NCBI GenBank assembly: GCA_907165135.1
Contig: OU015567.1
Span: forward strand, 13,149,001-13,213,000
Length of the DNA: 64,000 nt
Source: Oikopleura dioica
Lineage: Eukaryota > Chordata > Appendicularia > Copelata > Oikopleuridae
Direction: 5' to 3'
This document shows positions 59,870 to 64,000 of this stretch, in pieces. The translations under genes and the position numbers were made by a program. The notes under the pieces are model-generated. The model did no database searches, was not told the origin of the DNA, and was given only the letters and a program-made list of their open reading frames with translations. Every line of letters starts with the position of its first letter. Positions within the stretch are counted from its first letter, which is position 1.

Positions 59870-61260
59870 TCGGACATGGAGATCAAACTTCCTGAATAAA
59901 ATCAATTTTTGAAAACAACTTTATCTCTTTTTGTTTCTTTCTTCGCAGGTTCGGTTAGCTTAGATCAAGTACAGAGAGTGAGTTGTAGTAGAATTTCTAC
60001 ATTAAGTGGGAAGTGAAGTTGAAGGGGCGGTATTCAGAATACCGTATTCAGATGGGCGTGAAAGAAAAATGACAGACCCTACTGTAGGTGCAAACCGTTT
60101 AGATCGTAATTAAAAGGCGCTTTCTAAGGGCGTCTTCAGTTTACTTGTGTTTTTTGGCCAAACAACTATTTGTCATCGTAAGTTTATATCGCTTCTCATT
60201 TTTTGTATACTTCCAAAACAGCTCGTTTCCAAAAGAATCCAAATTGGATTTAAAGTTTATCCTGGCCTGAGAATTTCCTGATTCCATTTCACGAGAAAAA
60301 AAAATTGATTTCAAAAATATTTTTGTCAGAGCATTTTTTCCACAACGACTTGGCTCTTTTGTGGCCACGCGTTACGCTACTTTTTGGCACCTCACGGGTA
60401 GATAATGGTTATTAGGGGACAGGTAAATTGGATCCGCGGCGTATATCGCGCCAGCTGATCGAAAGCCTCTAACGGACGCAAATTAATTTTGAACTTATTG
60501 AAGGTTTTTTTCGACAAAGTTTTCTTTGAAGATTCTTGCAATAGTAATCTAATAGTTTGTTTTTGTCCAAATAACCCTTCTTCTTGGCTTTGAAAGCCAC
60601 CTCTCCCCGGATTTTCGAATCGAAGAAACAGTTAGTGCTTCCACTGGAAAATAAACTTGGCCAAAAAACGTGGCATTGAAACAAGTACTGGAAATTTTCG
60701 CTTTGAAACACGTGAGCCGTCTTTTTCGCAAGAAAAACTTCCCCCGCGCGATCAATTCAAAATAGAACTCATTATCAAAACCGCCACAACGGATGGTCGA
60801 TCCACAAAGAAGGGATGAAATAGATGTCAGCCCTTTTTTTGAGAAATCAACAGTAGTAGCTTGTTGGGATAAATTCTAAAATACCAACAAAACAAAGAAT
60901 TTTTCGGATAAAATACCAGCGGCTTATTTGAAAAGAAGACAATTCAAAAATTGAAGATCTCTATGAACCGACCGCCCTGGTCAATGGTTAGGCATTCCAA
61001 ACGTGGCCGGCCATTTCCGATAAATAGCGGTTAAGGGATTCCCCACACGTTTCACTTTTTGAACGAAAAAAAATCGTTTCCGTTTTGCTTCAATCCTTTC
61101 GAATCTTTCAATCTGTCTGGGAATTGAGGGAAATTCTCTCAAGGGCCGAAGCCGGAAGAAGACAAACTTCGTTCTGTTGACAACTTGACAACGCAACGTC
61201 TCGAAATTTAATTTCCAGCGATAATATGCGCATACGATAAAACTTACAAAATATCTATAA
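59870..61260. other. gene-poor region
   Basis: AT-rich. Two minus-strand frames (about 60141-60368 and 60469-60711) show no recognisable domain and are not annotated. No other feature. Confidence 0.45.
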
Positions 61261-61477
61261 CTGGGCTCGGTAACCTCAGTAAAAACCTTAGTCAGGCTCT
61301 GAAAAAGCCGAAATGAAAAGCCGCGTAGCAGCTTTTTTTAAACGATAATCAATATTGGTAAAAAAGGTATACTTGCAAAGCCGCCTTGCGGCTTCGTTTT
61401 TCAAAAAGCCGCTACGGCTTTTCATTTGAGATTTCTAAAAGCCTGACTCAGGTTTTTACTCAGGTTGCCGAGCCCAG
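61261..61477. mobile_element. CTGGGCTCGG-family MITE, 217 bp, perfect 8-bp TSD
   Basis: ATCTATAA at 61253-61260 and 61478-61485. The ends CTGGGCTCGGTAACCT and (reverse) CTGGGCTCGGCAACCT are inverted repeats that extend inward (AGTAAAAACC..., GTCAGGCT). The inside has CAAAGCCGCCTTGCGGCTT palindromes. No coding capacity. The 8-bp duplication suggests a hAT-type transposase in trans. Best preserved copy of the family in the window. Confidence 0.88.
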
Positions 61478-62455
61478 ATCTATAATAGGAGGCTAGAAAA
61501 TGACTGTATTTTCACTTCTCCTGAAGCGAAGTGTTCGTTCTTGCCCGGGAAGGAAAAATGAGCAGTTATATCATTTCCGAATGTTCCATAAATTGATATT
61601 TTCATTCTCTCGCTTATCTCGTCTACGACTGAATACCGTTACTCCTGGAGAGGTCTGCTCTGAGCAGTAACTTCTGGACGATCAAAAATGCAAACGTGAA
61701 AAACTTATGTAACTCTTACAAACCACGAGCGGCATTATAAGTAGCCGCAAAGCGCGGCTAATTACGCTTTTGTTCGCTCGACTCGAAAAAATGAACTTTG
61801 CGGGTGAATTCTTTTTCGCGAGAAAGAAACAAATTAACGGGTTATTCTACGTGAATCAGGAATTCTTGAGATAGAAGATTGGCGAATCAGTTACAGTTAG
61901 CCGCGTGAATTTACGAATTCAGTTCGAAAAGACCGGCCGCCCGGAAAAATTGAGAAAAATTTAATTTTCACTAGAAAATTCTCAAGAATTTTTTTTTGAA
62001 AAATTCGAAGGAAAGATTGATTTTAGCGTGAAATAATTTATCTCTGGTGTCAACACGACTTTCCACAAACGTGAATTTTGGGATAAACGGTGCAAATTGA
62101 TGTTATAGGCGGGGTTAATCATTTAAAATAAAAAGAATTTCACCAGTTACGCAGTGTTTTTGCCTTGGCCAGACTTTTTCGTATCTGCTAAATAAACAGG
62201 AAAGAGCTTCTAAACGTGACGGTCCGTAATTAAGATTAAATCATAATATTGCCCAAAAAAGCGGAAAGAAAAAGCTACAGGTAGGTCAAACTAACCCTTC
62301 AGAGAACAAGCAAGCCCACAGAGAACTTTCTCCTGGAAGTTTCTCCTTGAAAGAGTCGCGAAAATCGAGTTAACAGATTGCGCAACTAAAATTGCTTCCT
62401 TACCAAGCATTTTTTTTTTCGTTTGTCTAATCGTAACAATCGTTTTTTGAATTAA
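61478..62455. other. gene-poor region
   Basis: No supported feature. Confidence 0.5.
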
Positions 62456-62698
62456 TTATCCAAAATAATTTTCCCGTAATCCGCTTTGTTTTGAGGCTTC
62501 GACTCGAGCCACGATGGCTTGTAGAATAGAATGTACCCCGTCAGCTTTCAATTTCAGAACTTCCTCATTCAAGAGAAAACTTCCCATTTTTACTTGATAG
62601 GAAGGTAACGTGCGTTGGTTGGAGCTGCTTGTGTATAAAATAGTTAGAAAGTGTGATCTAGCGGCGTTTTTCTGGGCTATCTTCGGGTTGATATTCAC
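62456..62698 (-). CDS. weak candidate 80-aa protein
   Basis: The frame from ATG 62698. The last 43 residues (MGSFLLNEEVLKLKADGVHS, then ILQAIVARVEASKQSG) have an amphipathic-helix pattern. No homologue recognised; it may be chance. Confidence 0.22.
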   Translation of the reverse strand: MNINPKIAQKNAARSHFLTILYTSSSNQRTLPSYQVKMGSFLLNEEVLKLKADGVHSILQAIVARVEASKQSGLRENYFG

Positions 62699-63747
62699 AC
62701 CGCAGTGTCATCTTATTTAGCGCCCGAAACGGATCAATCAGGGGAGCGTGATGAGCTCTAAAATGAACCTCTTTTCTTGCTCAAGAAAAATTGCCGCAAC
62801 GGTCATGTGGACTCAAATTGACATGTTCAACTCGTCATTCGACACTTCTTTAACTAATATTTAACATCTTTTTTCATAAAGAAAATTTTCAAAAAATTTT
62901 TTTTTATCAGAAAGAGATTTTTTAACGAATAAAAAACCTTATTCTGTTTCTCGTGGCGAGAATCAGAATTTCTGACAAAATGTGCACGCGAGTGTTGCAC
63001 CGCCTGTTGCATTTATTGCATCACGTGGTTTCCAAAAAATCGAATTTTCGAAAATTTAGAAGTCAAAAAAAGTCTTTACCAATTTTAGGAAAAGTCCCTT
63101 CAAAAAAGACTCGTGCCTCACGGTGCATCTCCTCGGCGAATTGGTAGTGCTTATCGCCTTCTTATAAGTTTATCGCTTATTTTGTGACGAAATCGCAAAG
63201 TGGATTTTCATGTCCGCAAAGAGTTCTACCCGTTTAGCCGAAAATTATCGCCGAAATTATTTTTCCCTAAACAACGACTGCACAAAACAACAAAACAAAG
63301 CAATACACTGTACGTTTTAGTAACTTTAATTACTTATTATTAGCATTGAAGAAATCGCTTGAGTTTATGATGGAAGGTTCCTTTCAGCGCTTTCTTGCCC
63401 AAGTCCAGCTTCTGAAGAAAAAAATATCAAAACCAAGTTTTTCAAAAAAAAAATACCTGTTTGGGCCACAAAAATCCGGCTTTGCGACATTTGAAAGAAG
63501 TAATATGGATGAAATCAATCAAAATCTCATGAATCCGTCCAACATAAGAGCACAAGTTCTCCTCAAGCCAACTTTGAGAATCGAATTTTGATGGAGAAGC
63601 TTTTTTTCGGATTTTTGAAAAAGATCGAGTTTGAAAAAAATGATGTTGAAAAATGTTAAGGAAAAAAAGTTTCGTAAACTGTAAATCCGCTGTCGGATTT
63701 GCTAATGAGCTGTCAACGCCGAAAAAAGTTCACGAATCGGAGCTTTT
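62699..63747. other. gene-poor region
   Basis: AT-rich, several homopolymer runs. No supported feature. Confidence 0.45.
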
Positions 63748-64000
63748 CTAAAAAACTTGCTCTAAAAATCCATTTCCTTTTAGATCATCCTCGATTTCGA
63801 TCGTCAAAAGATCGACTTCGGCCACGGCTTTGTTTTGCGTTTGAATATTTTGAACTATGATCGCCTCCTGTTCTGAAGAGGGCAATAAGACCCTCTCTAT
63901 CCAGACACAGTGATAAGCAATATAGGGACACTTGTGATAAATTTCTTTACGAAGAGACTTTCCAAAAACAAGCTTGATCAAACACGTTCCTAAACGCAAT
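63748..64000 (-). CDS. possible 3' exon of a gene entering from the right edge
   Basis: Open on the minus strand from the edge to a stop at 63748: LRLGTCLIKLVFGKSLRKEI, CVWIERVLLPSSEQEAIIV, then an acidic end (LLTIEIEDDLKGNGFLEQVF). Reasonable composition over 84 codons, but no family recognised and no splice evidence in view. Confidence 0.3.
   Translation of the reverse strand, partial: LRLGTCLIKLVFGKSLRKEIYHKCPYIAYHCVWIERVLLPSSEQEAIIVQNIQTQNKAVAEVDLLTIEIEDDLKGNGFLEQVF

Noticed and set aside
60141-60711. Two minus-strand frames of 75 and 80 aa
   Set aside because: Lys/Asn/Phe-rich as expected from AT-rich DNA, no splice partners or domain; not annotated.
1-64000. tRNA, rRNA, CRISPR, prokaryotic operons
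   Set aside because: No A/B-box tRNA pattern, rRNA stretch, regularly spaced repeat array or Shine-Dalgarno-type gene runs were seen. By eye, a tRNA could still be missed; a tRNAscan run would settle it.

Overview
The window is eukaryotic and most likely comes from a larvacean (appendicularian) tunicate, probably Oikopleura or a close relative. Reasons: genes are tightly packed on both strands; coding exons are split by many very short AT-rich introns (about 30 to 100 nt); the gene repertoire is animal and chordate-like (perlecan, Cys-loop receptor, aminergic GPCR, P450, Gal3 sulfotransferase, CBM14 and astacin/TSR matrix proteins); and several introns only give the conserved protein if they are GA-AG, a class known to be common in larvaceans. 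All gene models were read by eye, so internal exon edges are approximate except where bases are quoted.

Layout. 1-4.1 kb: a secreted spherulin-4-like protein (-), a PDZ protein (+) and a Ser/Arg-rich disordered protein (+). 4.3-10.6 kb: a galactose-3-O-sulfotransferase (-), a Cys-loop ligand-gated channel subunit (-) and a cytochrome P450 (+). 11.9-24.7 kb: one very large perlecan-like proteoglycan (+) with an unexpected von Willebrand A domain, followed by a small chitin-binding CBM14 protein. 26.2-28.7 kb: an aminergic-type GPCR (+). 28.9-30.4 kb: a secreted helical protein (-). 31-35.9 kb: a mucin/TM/kelch protein (+) containing a hAT-type element. 36.5-38.7 kb: an SLC35F-type transporter (+). 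40.9-54.8 kb: an astacin/LDLa/TSR metalloproteinase (-), with a RING-finger gene nested antisense in one intron.

The most striking object is at 46,495-53,606: a complete 7.1-kb Mutator-like element (MULE). It has a 9-bp target duplication, palindromic fold-back termini and a multi-exon MULE transposase. It sits inside the coding sequence of the astacin gene, between the Gln and Ser of the Met-turn region. One of its own introns carries antisense, intron-containing pieces of two unrelated host genes (a long-chain acyl-CoA synthetase and an EB1/MAPRE-type CH domain) fused together. That is a Pack-MULE-like gene capture in an animal. At least five other small element families (mariner-, hAT- and piggyBac-type) are present, most of them in introns, one of them right at a splice donor and one in a coding exon.

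From about 55 kb to the right edge the sequence is gene-poor, with only weak gene candidates and one intact 217-bp MITE.
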